From: Gammaproteobacteria bacterium
GTDB taxonomy: Bacteria > Pseudomonadota > Gammaproteobacteria > Steroidobacterales > Woeseiaceae
NCBI GenBank assembly: GCA_030429005.1
Contig: JAUIDP010000013.1
Coordinates: forward strand, 1 to 56,354
Direction: 5' to 3'
DNA: 56,354 nucleotides
Shown: positions 35,786 through 45,735 of the stretch, piece by piece
How positions within the stretch are numbered: position 1 is the first letter of the stretch
Layout of the letters: each line of letters opens with the position of its first letter
Translations under genes and position numbers: made by a program
Notes under the pieces: generated by a model
The model's database searches: none
The model's input: the letters and a program-made list of their open reading frames with translations, nothing else
What the model was told of the DNA's origin: nothing

Positions 35786-37995
35786 AGCAATCAAAGCCGG
35801 CTATCACCCTCTTGCTCGCGACGCTCATCGGCCTTGGCGCCGGCGGCATGGCAGAAGCCACCGGAGACCGGCCGCGGGTTGGCCTCGTGCTCGGCGGCGG
35901 CGGCGCACGCGGGATTGCGCACATCGGTGTACTGCAGGAACTCGAGCGTTTGCGCGTGCCGGTCGATGCAATAGCCGGGACCAGCATGGGTGCGATCGTC
36001 GGCGGACTGTATGCCTCCGGCATGTCCGCGGATGAACTCGAACAGACGGTCGAGTCGCTGAACTGGAGCCAGGCACTGTCGGACACACCGGCGCGCCGCA
36101 ATCTGAATTTTCGCCGCAAGCAGGATGACGTGCGATACCCGATTGACCTGGAGCTTGGCGTTCGCGACCGTGAGATCGTGCTGCCCAGGGGGTTTGTGCA
36201 GGGACAGAATCTTGACCCGTTGTTGCGTAACCTGACCGCCGGCGTCGCGCATATCTCCGACTTCGCGAAATTGCCGATTCCATTTCGCGCAGTTGCTACC
36301 GATGTTGTGAGTGGCTCCGACTACGTCATGACCAGCGGCGACCTGGCCCGGTCCATGCGGGCCAGTATGTCGGTTCCCGGCCTGATCGCGCCGACATCGC
36401 TGGACGGACGCCTGCTGATCGATGGCGGTGTTGCTGCGAACCTGCCGGTCGATGTCGTCCGGGCCATGGATGTCGATATCGTGATCGCGGTCGACGTCGA
36501 GTTTCCGCTGTATGCGCTGGATGACCTGCAGTCTGCGCCGGCGATTACCGAGCAGATGCTGACGATCCTGATTCGCAAGGAGACATTGCGGCAAATCGAA
36601 ACACTCAGCGACGATGACGTTCTTATCCGGCCCGATCTCGGCACGTTCGCATCCAGTGATTTTGCGAATCCGGAGTTTGCGATCGAGAAAGGCCACGCTG
36701 CTATCGCCGGCGTAGAGCAGCAGTTGCGGGCCCTGAGCCTGTCGGAGGCAGACTACGCGACGCATGTCGCCGCCCGAACGGTCGTCGCCCCCGAATATCG
36801 TCAACTGGACTTTGTGCGATTCGACCACGACGGACCGCTGGCAACCGAACTGCTTGCAGCGCGTGCCGGCGTGCATGCGGGGGATCCGGTGGATGCAGAT
36901 ATGCTTGCTGCAGGTGCCAGCCGGCTCTACGGCCTGGACATGTTCGCACAGGTCAATTACCGGCTGGTCGAGGACGGTGACCAGGTCGGCGTGGTATACA
37001 CCGCCGTCGACAAGAGTTGGGGCCCGGATTTCCTCAACGTCGGTGTGTCGCTGCAGGATGACTTCGACGGCACAACGGCTTTCAACCTTGCCGCGCGCCT
37101 GACCCGGACCGGCCTGAACCGCAATGGCGCCGAATGGCGTACCGATTTGCAGCTGGGAACGGACTTGCTGCTGGAATCCGAGTTCTACCAGCCGTTCGGC
37201 AGCGGCCTCAGGTATTTCGTGGCGCCGCGCATCAGGCTGCAACAAACCAACCAGAACGTGTTCGTCGATGGCCAGGATATCGCGCAGATGCGGGTCGCAG
37301 AAGGCGAACTCGGACTCGATGTTGGTGCCGAGCTCGGCCTGGTCGGCGAATTCCGGATGGGGCTTTACCGCGGAGATGGCAAGTTACGCGTCAAGATCGG
37401 AGACCCGATGATTCCGGATTTCAAGTACGACCTCGGTGCGATGTTTGCACAGCTGCAGTTCGACACTTTTGACAAGTCTCGTTTCCCACGCAGCGGCCTG
37501 TTGGCCAGGGTGCGCTGGGATGCGTCCAGCAAGGCACTTGGTGCGAGTGAGAATTACGACAAGTTGCAGTTCGACCTGCTGTCGGCGTGGAGCAGGGGCA
37601 AAAGTACCTTCAATGCCGGCATCGGCTTCGCAACATTGTTCGATGACAATGCGCAGTTGCAGGAGTACACGCCGCTCGGCGGGTTCCTGCGCCTGTCAGG
37701 GCTGGACTATGGGCAGATCAGCGGTCCGCACGCCGCAATCGGCAGGCTCGTCTATTATCGATTGCTGGGCGATTACTCCAACGCGTTGCTCGACGTACCG
37801 GTCTATCTCGGTGCTTCGGCGGAGGTCGGCAACGTCTGGCAGGACCAGTCAGACATCAGCCTGGATTCAGTGCTCGTCAACGGCAGCGTGTTTGCTGCAT
37901 TCGATACCTATTTCGGCGCAATTTACCTGGCCGTCGGTTTTGCAGAGGGCGGCAACCACGCGTTCTACCTGTCGATCGGTTCGCCGCCGCTGTAG
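35782..37995 (+). CDS. Patatin-like phospholipase with POTRA and outer-membrane beta-barrel (PlpD-type)
   Basis: A 737-residue exported protein. After a signal peptide (about 1-25) comes a patatin lipase domain (about 32-240): oxyanion segment [12 protein letters not shown] (38-49), nucleophile Ser 68 in GTSMG, and the catalytic Asp 214 in [16 protein letters not shown]-like part (about 340-415) and a C-terminal 16-strand-type bacterial surface-antigen barrel follow (about 420-737, ending in an aromatic-rich [13 protein letters not shown]). This architecture matches the type Vd autotransporter PlpD and the related RssA-like proteins. It would cleave phospholipids at or beyond the outer membrane. 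The start overlaps the glpD stop by 4 bases. Confidence 0.9.
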   Translation: MKQSKPAITLLLATLIGLGAGGMAEATGDRPRVGLVLGGGGARGIAHIGVLQELERLRVPVDAIAGTSMGAIVGGLYASGMSADELEQTVESLNWSQALSDTPARRNLNFRRKQDDVRYPIDLELGVRDREIVLPRGFVQGQNLDPLLRNLTAGVAHISDFAKLPIPFRAVATDVVSGSDYVMTSGDLARSMRASMSVPGLIAPTSLDGRLLIDGGVAANLPVDVVRAMDVDIVIAVDVEFPLYALDDLQSAPAITEQMLTILIRKETLRQIETLSDDDVLIRPDLGTFASSDFANPEFAIEKGHAAIAGVEQQLRALSLSEADYATHVAARTVVAPEYRQLDFVRFDHDGPLATELLAARAGVHAGDPVDADMLAAGASRLYGLDMFAQVNYRLVEDGDQVGVVYTAVDKSWGPDFLNVGVSLQDDFDGTTAFNLAARLTRTGLNRNGAEWRTDLQLGTDLLLESEFYQPFGSGLRYFVAPRIRLQQTNQNVFVDGQDIAQMRVAEGELGLDVGAELGLVGEFRMGLYRGDGKLRVKIGDPMIPDFKYDLGAMFAQLQFDTFDKSRFPRSGLLARVRWDASSKALGASENYDKLQFDLLSAWSRGKSTFNAGIGFATLFDDNAQLQEYTPLGGFLRLSGLDYGQISGPHAAIGRLVYYRLLGDYSNALLDVPVYLGASAEVGNVWQDQSDISLDSVLVNGSVFAAFDTYFGAIYLAVGFAEGGNHAFYLSIGSPPL

Positions 37996-38000
37996 CCGCC

Positions 38001-38249
38001 TCAGCGTGCGATCTTTTCGAGCACCTGCGTCGGTGTGTCGGAGTCGCGGTAATAACCATGCCGGGTTGCCATCGCCTCGAAGGCCTGGTCCCGCTCGCGC
38101 TCGCTGGGGTACCAGTGCAGTCGTTCCCAGTTGTCGCCAAGTATCTTGCGCATCGTATCGCCCTCGGGAAGGGTTACACGAATACCGAAACTGCGTTCCG
38201 CCAGGGCGCTTTTCGGATCAACCAGGTTGTGCTGATGACAGAAATCCAC
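38001..38249 (-). CDS. Small uncharacterised protein
   Basis: An 82-residue soluble protein (DFCHQHNLVDPKSALAERSF near its start) with a moderately charged C-terminal half ending TPTQVLEKIAR. It is convergent with the patatin gene and 44 bases after the WaaP-like kinase on the same strand, so the two may be co-transcribed. The GTG at 38249 is preferred to a TTG two codons earlier because AAGGA lies just upstream at the right distance. I recognise no family. Confidence 0.6.
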   Translation of the reverse strand: MDFCHQHNLVDPKSALAERSFGIRVTLPEGDTMRKILGDNWERLHWYPSERERDQAFEAMATRHGYYRDSDTPTQVLEKIAR

Positions 38250-38255
38250 TTGCAA

Positions 38256-38260
38256 TCCTT
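38256..38260 (-). promoter_or_regulatory. Ribosome binding site deciding the start of the small minus-strand gene
   Basis: AAGGA on the minus strand, 6 bases before the GTG at 38249; the TTG at 38255 would leave no spacing and is rejected. Confidence 0.6.
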
Positions 38261-38293
38261 GTTACTTTACGGGCGCCGCAGTATACCCAAACG

Positions 38294-38947
38294 CTATGCG
38301 TGTTCGCCACGATCACCGGCGCCTTCACGGTCGGCCCAGCCCAGCAGGCGGCGTGTAACAAACAGGTATACCGGTTTGAAGGCCGCACGCCACAGTCTTG
38401 CCGGCAGGCTGGGATTATCGAGTATGCCGATCTCCCGGCGTGTCAGGCTTTCAGGGCAGTAGTAACGCTTGTGCTTAAGCAGGTGCCGCAGATCTTCCCG
38501 GGCGGCGAGGCGAAACAGCCGTCCACGTCCGGCGCTGCACCAGGCCAGCTGGAAATCGATAAAAGCCGGCGAGCCGTCCGTGCGGACGAGGATGTTGGGT
38601 TCCTTGGCGAGGTCGTTGTGTACCACGCCGGCACGGTGCATTCGCCGGCGAAGTTGCGCCGCGGCCTTGAAAAAGAGCGGGTCGGTGGGCCGCCGGCGAT
38701 GCAGCGGCTGGCCGTCGATAAAACTCCGTGTCAGTGCGTCGGTATCGACAGCAAGAATCTCGGCAACGCCGTCAATCCCGGCCAGCCGGCGAAGCACAGT
38801 CGCCTCGCGACGCATCAGCATGCGCGCGAACCAGCGCAGGCCGCTCGCTGCAGCGCGGGCGTCGCGCACAACGACGCGCTGCCCGGCAATACCTGACAGG
38901 CGAATTTCGCCGAACAGGTCCTTCTTGAGAATCTTCGATTCGGACAT
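38294..38947 (-). CDS. WaaP/RIO-like small-molecule or LPS kinase
   Basis: A 217-residue kinase of the lipopolysaccharide-kinase (Kdo/WaaP) superfamily. Kinase-fold residues visible are V26VVRDA (ATP lysine position occupied by Arg, so ATP binding is uncertain), R46REATVLRRLAGI, catalytic loop VVHNDLAKEPN (H110, D112, N118) and metal-binding DFQ at 131-133. Similar proteins add phosphate to LPS core sugars. No LPS-core gene is near, and the target is unknown. The ATG at 38947 is used; the in-frame upstream extension is Cys-rich and rejected. Divergent from the AAA protein. Confidence 0.85.
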   Translation of the reverse strand: MSESKILKKDLFGEIRLSGIAGQRVVVRDARAAASGLRWFARMLMRREATVLRRLAGIDGVAEILAVDTDALTRSFIDGQPLHRRRPTDPLFFKAAAQLRRRMHRAGVVHNDLAKEPNILVRTDGSPAFIDFQLAWCSAGRGRLFRLAAREDLRHLLKHKRYYCPESLTRREIGILDNPSLPARLWRAAFKPVYLFVTRRLLGWADREGAGDRGEHA

Positions 38948-38991
38948 GGTTATGCAATAGAATACCTCAGCAGCAGGAGCAGGAATCCGCG

Positions 38992-41900
38992 ATGAGCAGC
39001 AGCACCGAGGAACAACCGCCGGGCGAGGAACGCGCCGGTCTCGACGCAACCGGCGAGTTCTTCAGCGTTGGCACGCCCCTGCATGCGGTCCGGGCCGGGT
39101 ACATCCGCCGGGTCGCCGACGATGTGCTGTATGAAACGATTCGCTCCGGCCGCTACGCACATGTGATTGCGCCTGACCGCAGCGGCAAGTCCAGCCTGAT
39201 TGCGGCGACGGCTGCGAGACTCGAAAACAATGGCTACAAGGTGGCTGTGCTGGACTTCGAGCAGATCGGGGCACGCGACGCGGGCGATGACGCCGGGCGC
39301 TGGAATTACAGCGTGGCCTATCGCATGTTGCGGCAACTCCGGATCCGCGCAGACCTGCAGACCTGGTGGCAGGACAAGTCCATATTGCAGAACCGGCAGC
39401 GACTGCTGGAGTTCTATTCGGAAATCATCCTGCAAAACGTTCCCGAGCGCATCGTCATTTTTGTCGATGAGATTCAATGCGTCGAGGACCTGCCATTTGC
39501 CGACCAGCTCCTCGCAAGTTTTCGGGCCGCACACAATGCCCGCGCGACAGATCCTGATTTTTCCCGGCTGACCTTTGTACTGCTGGGCGAATGCGATCCA
39601 CTCAGCCTGATCGAAGAGCCGGAACTGTCGCCGTTCAACGTTACCCAGGCCGTAACACTCGATGACTTCAGCCGCGAAGAACTCAACCTGTTTGCGACCG
39701 AGTTGAATCTGCCGGCCGAAGATTCAGCACGGGCACTCGACCGGATCTACTACTGGACGTCGGGGCAGCCCTACCTGTCGCAAAAACTGGCGCGCGCGGT
39801 ATCCAGGGAGAAGTCGAGCGGCGACGTGGTCACGACGATCGACCACCTGGCAAAACGCCAGCTTGGCGGGCGGGCAGCACTGCACAACGAACCGCACATG
39901 AGCCACATCCATCGCCAGGTCGTAAAGGACCCGAAGCGGAGCGAGGCGTTGCTCAATCTCTACGGCCGGCTGAGCAAGAATGTCCCGGTCGCAACGGATC
40001 TGGGCTCACCAACGCAACGACGCCTGATGGCACTCGGGCTGATCGTTATCGACGAAGAAGGCAGGCTGAAAGTGCGCAATCGCCTGTACCGGTCCGTGTT
40101 TACGACACGCTGGGCAAACGAAAACCTGCCCAATCACTGGCGTCCGCCGGCGATCGCCGCGGCAGTTATCCTGATGATCGTTGCGGTACCGTTCTGGTAC
40201 ACGCAAATTCTGCCGCGGTCCTACGTCGATACGCTGACTTCGGATTCTGCCGAGCTGTCGAGCGTGCTGGGTGCATACCAGAGCTTCAAAACCTTTCCCG
40301 GGCATACCGACATAGCCGAGAGTCTTTTCCAGGGTGCATTACGCAGTCGCGCCGGTGCCGCGACAGAGGTTGCGGAAATCGAGCGTATCGCTTCGCTGGC
40401 GGATACGCTGCCCGAAGAGCCCCGGCTTGCCGACGAGTTGCGTGCGGGTTTCTGGGATCGCAGTGCACGGGACGCAATGCGACGCGAAGACCGCGACGAG
40501 GCATTACTGGCGACGATCGAATCGCTGTCGTTATCGACACCGAAACGGCGCAGCCGTGCCGCATCGCTGGTTGCAGATGATTATCCGCTGTTGCTCGCAA
40601 GTTTGCCGGCAGAGGCAAGCGGCCGCTGGGTTTTCAATCCCGGCAGCATGCTGCTGACTTCGACGGAAGCGGCATCGGTCGCACAGTGGTCGCTGGGTAA
40701 CCAGGCGCTGCAGAAACGGGAAGAGTGGAAGATCACCGCGCTGGAAGTCTCGCCGCTTGTGCGCCGTGTCATCGTCGACAGTGGCGAGGAGCTGCGTCGC
40801 GTTGGACTGACACTGAACCTGAGCCATGCGCGCGTCGACGACCTGCGTATCAAGGTAATTGCACCGTCCGGGCGAACCGTCGAGATCGATCCCGGTGTCG
40901 AGCGCGCCATCGCGACCGAAGAAATACCAATCCCGCCGGCGCAGCTGCAGGATCTGCTCGGCGAGCCGCTGGCCGGGACATGGAGCCTCAGCGTCCGTGA
41001 CGAGGAACTGGGGGTCGCCGGGCAATTGGTTGGCTGGAACCTGAAACTGAACTCGCAGGGACTCGTCGAGGACTTCCAGCGCGGGCTGAACGTGGCAGAC
41101 CCCGTCGAGCGTGAGACCAACAACATCTGGATCAGCGACGATGGCCGTTTTGCAGTTGCGCGCGCGCTGCAAAGCGACAGTGCCCGAATCTGGGACCTGG
41201 CATTCGCCAAGCCGGTGCGTGCGATCGCCGTCAGTGAAATCGAGCAATTCGTCGGCCTCGGCGCTGGTGCCCGCCTGCTGGTAACCGCGACGCAGGACAG
41301 GGTCAACCTGTGGGATACCGCGACCGGGGACCGTGTGGCAAGCCTGGATGTCGGCGCGGCCGGCGGTTCTTCATCCCTGACACCCGACGGCACCCGTTTG
41401 CTCGTGCAGGAAACGGATGGTCAGCAGACCACCTTCAAGCTGTGGTCGCTGGACAATGCGGCGGTCGAAGCGACGCTCGAGGTAGCCGGGATACCGGCGC
41501 TGGCAGCGCTCGACGCCTCCGGCAACCGTATCGCGGTTGCGGATTTCGACCGTGCGGTTCGTATCTGGGACCTGCAAAGTGGCGAACTTGTCGCCCAGAT
41601 CGACCTCGAGCAGCAACCCAGCCGCATCGAAATGGCGGCCGGTGGTGAAGTCCTTGGTGCGGTATTCGGCGATTCCGGCGCAGCAGTCTGGCGACTGGAC
41701 CAGCCGCAGATTCCCATTGTTGCCGAATCCAGGCTGGGCAGCTGGCAGATGGCGTTTTCCAGTTCCGGCAGCAAGGTTCTCGTTGGCACCGCTGCACATG
41801 GCTACCAGGTTTTCGAAACTGTCAGCGGCCGGCGGCTCGGACCTGCGTTTAGTTCCGGTGGCAGCAACGTCAGCAGGGACCTGCTCGGATTCAGCAGCGA

Positions 41901-43026
41901 CGAATTGACGGTGTTAACTGGCGGCCCGTCGGGTACAGCCCGTTTCTGGCGCGTAGCGGCCAGCTCGGCGCACAGCGAGCCGGGTGCCGCGGCGGGCATG
42001 GGTGGCCGGTCGATGAGCGGCGAAGCCATCGCCATTACCACGCCGGGTGCGAAAAATATTGTTGTGGGCGACCCGGCCGGGAACGTGCATTTCCTGCCGC
42101 TCGATGCGGATCCGGGTCCCGGGATGGCGGATGAAGATGTCAGTTTCTTCGGCCACGGCAGCAAGGTGCGTTTGCTGAGCGCCAGCGCGGATGGCAGCAA
42201 GGTGGCCAGTGTCGGCGCGGACAACACTATCCGCGTCTGGGATACCGCAACCGGATTGCCGCATTCATTTTTCGGCGATGCTGCCGGGAGTACGGTCAAC
42301 AAGATCGTATTTTCACCGGATGCGACATTGCTGGCCGTACTGGCCGCGAACGGGGTCCAGGTAATGGATTCCGGCGACGGATCGATACTGGCGGCCTTCG
42401 AGTTTGGAGAAGAACACCAGGGCGTCGCATTCGCGGCCGACAAAAAACTGTTCGTTGGCAGCGAAAGCGGTACCTTGCGCGTTGTAAGCCAGGCCGCCAG
42501 CGGCGAGTGGACGATGCAGACGTTGTGGCAGGGCAATGCCGCGATTCGCTGGCTGGAGGTCTCACCTCTGTCGCGCTACCTGGTCTTCGTTGACCAGAAC
42601 AATCTCGCACAACAATTCAGCCTCGGCGAAGGCCGGCTTGGGGAGCAGGTGTTGCAATTACCGAGTCGCGTCGAGGAAGTGACCTTTTCGCCGAACGGTG
42701 CCAGGGTGCTGTTCCGGACGGCGCGCTGGATTCACCTGGCGAGTTCATCGCCTGCCGGGCTGGCCTGGCGTGATGCGGTATTTGCTCCGCCGACCGTTCC
42801 GGGGGCGCGAATGGTGTTTGCAAACCCTGCCGAAGATCCCGCGGCACCGCTTGGCAATCGCCTGTTTCTTACGGTCAGCCGGGACGGACTGTTCAAGGCG
42901 ATTCCGATCGGTTTTGACGGTATGCAGGGCGCTTCGCTGTTTGGCAACAAGGAAGCGCTGTTGGATGAGTGGCGTGAGCGGTTGGGCCTCACGACGCAGG
43001 AGCCGGTTCCCCGCGCAGCGAACTAG
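38992..43026 (+). CDS. AAA-like ATPase - TM - P-domain - WD40 repeat protein
   Basis: A 1344-residue protein with a rare mix of domains. The N-terminal ATPase (about 22-260) is of the AAA-like (AAA_35) type: P-loop A60-PDRSGKSS, Walker B RIVIFVDEIQ (about 153-162) followed by FRAAHNARATDPDF, and a winged-helix-like region (about 320-375). One membrane helix lies at about 386-403. Beyond it, residues about 580-690 look like a proprotein-convertase P-domain (LTLNLSHARVDDLRIKVIAP, GTWSLSVRDEELGVAGQLVGWNLKL), and about 700-1290 are WD40 repeats (for example RIWDLAFAKPVRAIAV, NTIRVWDTATGLPHSF). The WD40 part would face the side opposite the ATPase. The overall plan recalls STAND-type sensor ATPases; function unknown. 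Confidence 0.85.
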   Translation: MSSSTEEQPPGEERAGLDATGEFFSVGTPLHAVRAGYIRRVADDVLYETIRSGRYAHVIAPDRSGKSSLIAATAARLENNGYKVAVLDFEQIGARDAGDDAGRWNYSVAYRMLRQLRIRADLQTWWQDKSILQNRQRLLEFYSEIILQNVPERIVIFVDEIQCVEDLPFADQLLASFRAAHNARATDPDFSRLTFVLLGECDPLSLIEEPELSPFNVTQAVTLDDFSREELNLFATELNLPAEDSARALDRIYYWTSGQPYLSQKLARAVSREKSSGDVVTTIDHLAKRQLGGRAALHNEPHMSHIHRQVVKDPKRSEALLNLYGRLSKNVPVATDLGSPTQRRLMALGLIVIDEEGRLKVRNRLYRSVFTTRWANENLPNHWRPPAIAAAVILMIVAVPFWYTQILPRSYVDTLTSDSAELSSVLGAYQSFKTFPGHTDIAESLFQGALRSRAGAATEVAEIERIASLADTLPEEPRLADELRAGFWDRSARDAMRREDRDEALLATIESLSLSTPKRRSRAASLVADDYPLLLASLPAEASGRWVFNPGSMLLTSTEAASVAQWSLGNQALQKREEWKITALEVSPLVRRVIVDSGEELRRVGLTLNLSHARVDDLRIKVIAPSGRTVEIDPGVERAIATEEIPIPPAQLQDLLGEPLAGTWSLSVRDEELGVAGQLVGWNLKLNSQGLVEDFQRGLNVADPVERETNNIWISDDGRFAVARALQSDSARIWDLAFAKPVRAIAVSEIEQFVGLGAGARLLVTATQDRVNLWDTATGDRVASLDVGAAGGSSSLTPDGTRLLVQETDGQQTTFKLWSLDNAAVEATLEVAGIPALAALDASGNRIAVADFDRAVRIWDLQSGELVAQIDLEQQPSRIEMAAGGEVLGAVFGDSGAAVWRLDQPQIPIVAESRLGSWQMAFSSSGSKVLVGTAAHGYQVFETVSGRRLGPAFSSGGSNVSRDLLGFSSDELTVLTGGPSGTARFWRVAASSAHSEPGAAAGMGGRSMSGEAIAITTPGAKNIVVGDPAGNVHFLPLDADPGPGMADEDVSFFGHGSKVRLLSASADGSKVASVGADNTIRVWDTATGLPHSFFGDAAGSTVNKIVFSPDATLLAVLAANGVQVMDSGDGSILAAFEFGEEHQGVAFAADKKLFVGSESGTLRVVSQAASGEWTMQTLWQGNAAIRWLEVSPLSRYLVFVDQNNLAQQFSLGEGRLGEQVLQLPSRVEEVTFSPNGARVLFRTARWIHLASSSPAGLAWRDAVFAPPTVPGARMVFANPAEDPAAPLGNRLFLTVSRDGLFKAIPIGFDGMQGASLFGNKEALLDEWRERLGLTTQEPVPRAAN

Positions 43027-44897
43027 CGGTCGTCGCCGCGCAGTGTCCTGACCAGCAGTTCGAGTCCGGCCGCGGTCACGTCGCGCGGCGGCACCGGTTG
43101 TCCGATGCGGATTGGAATGCGGGCGAACAGGCGGCCGGGAATCTTGCGGATGCCGCCATCCTTGCGCCGGCTGAACCAGCTACCCCAAAGACGACCGATG
43201 GCGACCGGTACTACCGGCACCGCCCGGCGCGCAATAATTTTCTCAATCCCGGGACGAAAGCGCTGGACCTCGCCGTCGCGAGTTATGGCGCCTTCGGGAA
43301 AGATACAAACGATGTTGCCGGCGGCGAGTTCTTCGTCGACGGACTCGAATGCGGCGTGCATGACGCTCTCGTCTTCGCGTGCGCCGGCAATCGGTATGGC
43401 TTTCATGTTCCTGAAAAAAAACTTCAGCAGCGGAATCTCGAAAATCTTGTAGTACATGACAAAGCGCATCGGCCGGCGGATGCAGCCGCTGAGGATGATC
43501 GGGTCCATGAAACTGACATGGTTGCAGACGACGACAGCGGGCCCGTGCTGCGGGATGTTTTCGGCGCCGTCGAGCCGAATTCGGTAAAAGAGGCTGACCA
43601 GGATCCACGCGAAGAACCGCAGCAGGAACTCCGGCAGCAACGAATAGATGTAGCCTGCCACGAGGACGTTCAGGGCCGCGAGCGCCAGGAACAATTGCGG
43701 TATCGAGAAGCCGTGCTGCAACATGGCGATCGACATGCCGGCCGCCGCAACCATGAAGATCGAATTGAGGATGTTGTTTGCCGCAATGATGCGTGACAGG
43801 TGTTGTCGGCGGGATCGTTGCTGGATCAATGCGTACAACGGCACGCTGTAGAAGCCACCGAATGCGCCGAGCATTGCGAGGTCGAACAGGATACGCCAGC
43901 TGTTGCCCTGGGCCAGGAAGTGGCCGACGCCGGCGGCGGCGTCAATCGCCTGTAGCGGCTGCGTCAGGTACAGGTCCACGGCAAAGATGCTGAGCCCGAT
44001 AGAACCGAATGGCACGAGTCCGAGTTCCACGCGGCGGCCGGACAGGCGCTCACAAAGCAGCGAGCCGGTGCCGGTGCCGACAATGAACGCGACGAACAGC
44101 GTCGTTGAAACGGCTTCATCGCCGCGGAGGACATCGAGCGTGTAGGCAGGAATCTGCAGCGTGATGGCCGAGCCGAAAAACCAGAACCAGGAAATACCGA
44201 GTATGGACAGGAAAACGCTGCGGTCCTCGCGCGCGTAGCCGACGATGCGCCAGGTTTCGCGCCAGAGATTCCACTTGACTCGCAGTTCCGGGTCGACAGC
44301 CCGCGTGTCCGGCACCTGCCGGCTGACAAGGTAGCCGCAAATCGCAAAGCCGACCAGGCCCGCTGCAAGCAGCGCCGGGCTGACGGCAACCACCAGCCCG
44401 CCGATGACCATGCCGAGGATGATCGCGACAAATGTCCCCGCCTCGAGCAGACCGTTACCGCCGATGAGCTCCTCGCTGCTCAGGTTCTGCGGCAGGTACG
44501 CGTACTTGACCGGTCCGAACAACGTCGACTGCGTGCCCATCAGGAACAGCAGGCACAGCAGCCACGTATAACTCTGGTACATCAGCGCCATTGCAGCGAG
44601 CACCATCAGCGCAATTTCGACCAGCTTGATGCGGCGAATCAGCAGGGATTTTTCGAACTTGTCGGCGAGCTGCCCAGCGGGTGCCGAGAACAGCAGGAAC
44701 GGCAGAATGAACAGCGCGCCGGCGACGTTCGCGAGCTGCGAACGATCGAGGTCGGCGATCGAGACGTTCTGGAATACGATCAGGAACAGCAGACCGTTGC
44801 GAAAGACGTTGTCATTGAGGGCGCCCAGGAACTGGGTGGCAAAGAATGGGGCGTACCGGCGCTGTCTGAGAAGTAAAAATTGGCTGGATTCGGACAC
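43023..44897 (-). CDS. MFS transporter fused to PlsC-type 1-acylglycerol-phosphate acyltransferase
   Basis: A 624-residue fusion. The N-terminal about 400 residues are a 12-helix major-facilitator transporter like the lysophospholipid flippase LplT (FFATQFLGALNDNVFRNGLL, LGTQSTLFGPVKYAYLP). Residues about 415-610 are a PlsC acyltransferase with CNHVSFMDPIIL (HxxxxD), FPEGAITRDGEV and VPVVPVAIGRLWG. It would take up and re-acylate lysophospholipids at the inner membrane. The GTG at 44897 is preferred; a TTG at 44963 would add 22 non-conserved residues. Aas-type proteins carry a third AMP-ligase domain, which is missing here. Confidence 0.9.
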   Translation of the reverse strand: MSESSQFLLLRQRRYAPFFATQFLGALNDNVFRNGLLFLIVFQNVSIADLDRSQLANVAGALFILPFLLFSAPAGQLADKFEKSLLIRRIKLVEIALMVLAAMALMYQSYTWLLCLLFLMGTQSTLFGPVKYAYLPQNLSSEELIGGNGLLEAGTFVAIILGMVIGGLVVAVSPALLAAGLVGFAICGYLVSRQVPDTRAVDPELRVKWNLWRETWRIVGYAREDRSVFLSILGISWFWFFGSAITLQIPAYTLDVLRGDEAVSTTLFVAFIVGTGTGSLLCERLSGRRVELGLVPFGSIGLSIFAVDLYLTQPLQAIDAAAGVGHFLAQGNSWRILFDLAMLGAFGGFYSVPLYALIQQRSRRQHLSRIIAANNILNSIFMVAAAGMSIAMLQHGFSIPQLFLALAALNVLVAGYIYSLLPEFLLRFFAWILVSLFYRIRLDGAENIPQHGPAVVVCNHVSFMDPIILSGCIRRPMRFVMYYKIFEIPLLKFFFRNMKAIPIAGAREDESVMHAAFESVDEELAAGNIVCIFPEGAITRDGEVQRFRPGIEKIIARRAVPVVPVAIGRLWGSWFSRRKDGGIRKIPGRLFARIPIRIGQPVPPRDVTAAGLELLVRTLRGDDR

Positions 44898-45070
44898 GAA
44901 GGCTGGCGTTCCCGGGCTGCGGTCCCCGCCACTATAACGTGATTGCCGCGATCCCGACCCCAAAAACTGCGAACTGGCGCGGATTTGTCGCTGCTGGCCG
45001 GTGCTATTATCCTGACGAACAGTGCGCTGAATTATGTACCATTCACAAAATTTGTTGAGTTAACAGGACC

Positions 45071-45718
45071 ATGGGCAGGAAACATATCCTAATGCTGATC
45101 TGCGGCAGCTCGTTGCTGGGTGCCTGTGGTGAAGAGCCCAAGCCGCGCAGCGTTCAGGAGTTCATGGACAATCCCCAGTTTCTCGAAGCAGCCGTCGTGC
45201 GCTGTTCGGTCAATCGCGCCGAGTCGCGATACGACACGGAATGCGTCAATGCCCGGCAGGCAGTTTCACTGATCGAGGCACGCGAAGACCGTGCCCGTCG
45301 TGACCGGCTGGAGGCGGAGTCGGAATCCAAGCGAGCCGCGCTCCGGCGGACCCAGCAGGCTGCGGCTGCTGCGCGCCGGGAAGCGGCGGAACGCGCACGC
45401 CTGCGCGAGGAAGCAGCTTACCTGGCCCAGTTTGGTGAAACTTTGCCGCCTCAGACTGACTCGGACGTGCCTGACCTGGAAGCGAATACGCCGGGCGCTG
45501 TCATTCCCAGTCCGCCGCAGTCCGGGCAACGCAGTGCGCCTGCCGTTAGCGCAAGTGACGAGCCGACGGTCGTGTTCGATGAGCCGGTGCAGACGGAACA
45601 GCAATCATCACCACCTGCCGCCGGTAGCAATGCACCGGTTGCCGAAACCTCGAACGAAACGGACCTGAATTCGATTCGCGACGAGCTACGGCGCCGCCAG
45701 GACGGGGCTACCCAGTAG
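45071..45718 (+). CDS. EexN-like lipoprotein
   Basis: A 215-residue lipoprotein: MGRKHILMLICGSSLLGAC with Cys 19 as the lipidated residue. The sequence RSVQEFMDNPQFLEAAVVRC, followed by TECVNARQAVSLIEAR, resembles the EexN family of entry-exclusion-type lipoproteins that are also common as chromosomal genes. A charged Ala/Arg-rich helix (about 75-120) and a Pro/Ser-rich tail follow. There are no conjugation genes in the window, so the entry-exclusion function is not implied. Confidence 0.75.
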   Translation: MGRKHILMLICGSSLLGACGEEPKPRSVQEFMDNPQFLEAAVVRCSVNRAESRYDTECVNARQAVSLIEAREDRARRDRLEAESESKRAALRRTQQAAAAARREAAERARLREEAAYLAQFGETLPPQTDSDVPDLEANTPGAVIPSPPQSGQRSAPAVSASDEPTVVFDEPVQTEQQSSPPAAGSNAPVAETSNETDLNSIRDELRRRQDGATQ

Positions 45719-45735
45719 CCGACAGCAGCCGGCGC

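Noticed and set aside
45071-45718. Conjugation entry-exclusion gene marking an integrated plasmid
   Set aside because: No transfer genes, integrase or attachment repeats seen; EexN-like lipoproteins also occur as ordinary chromosomal genes.
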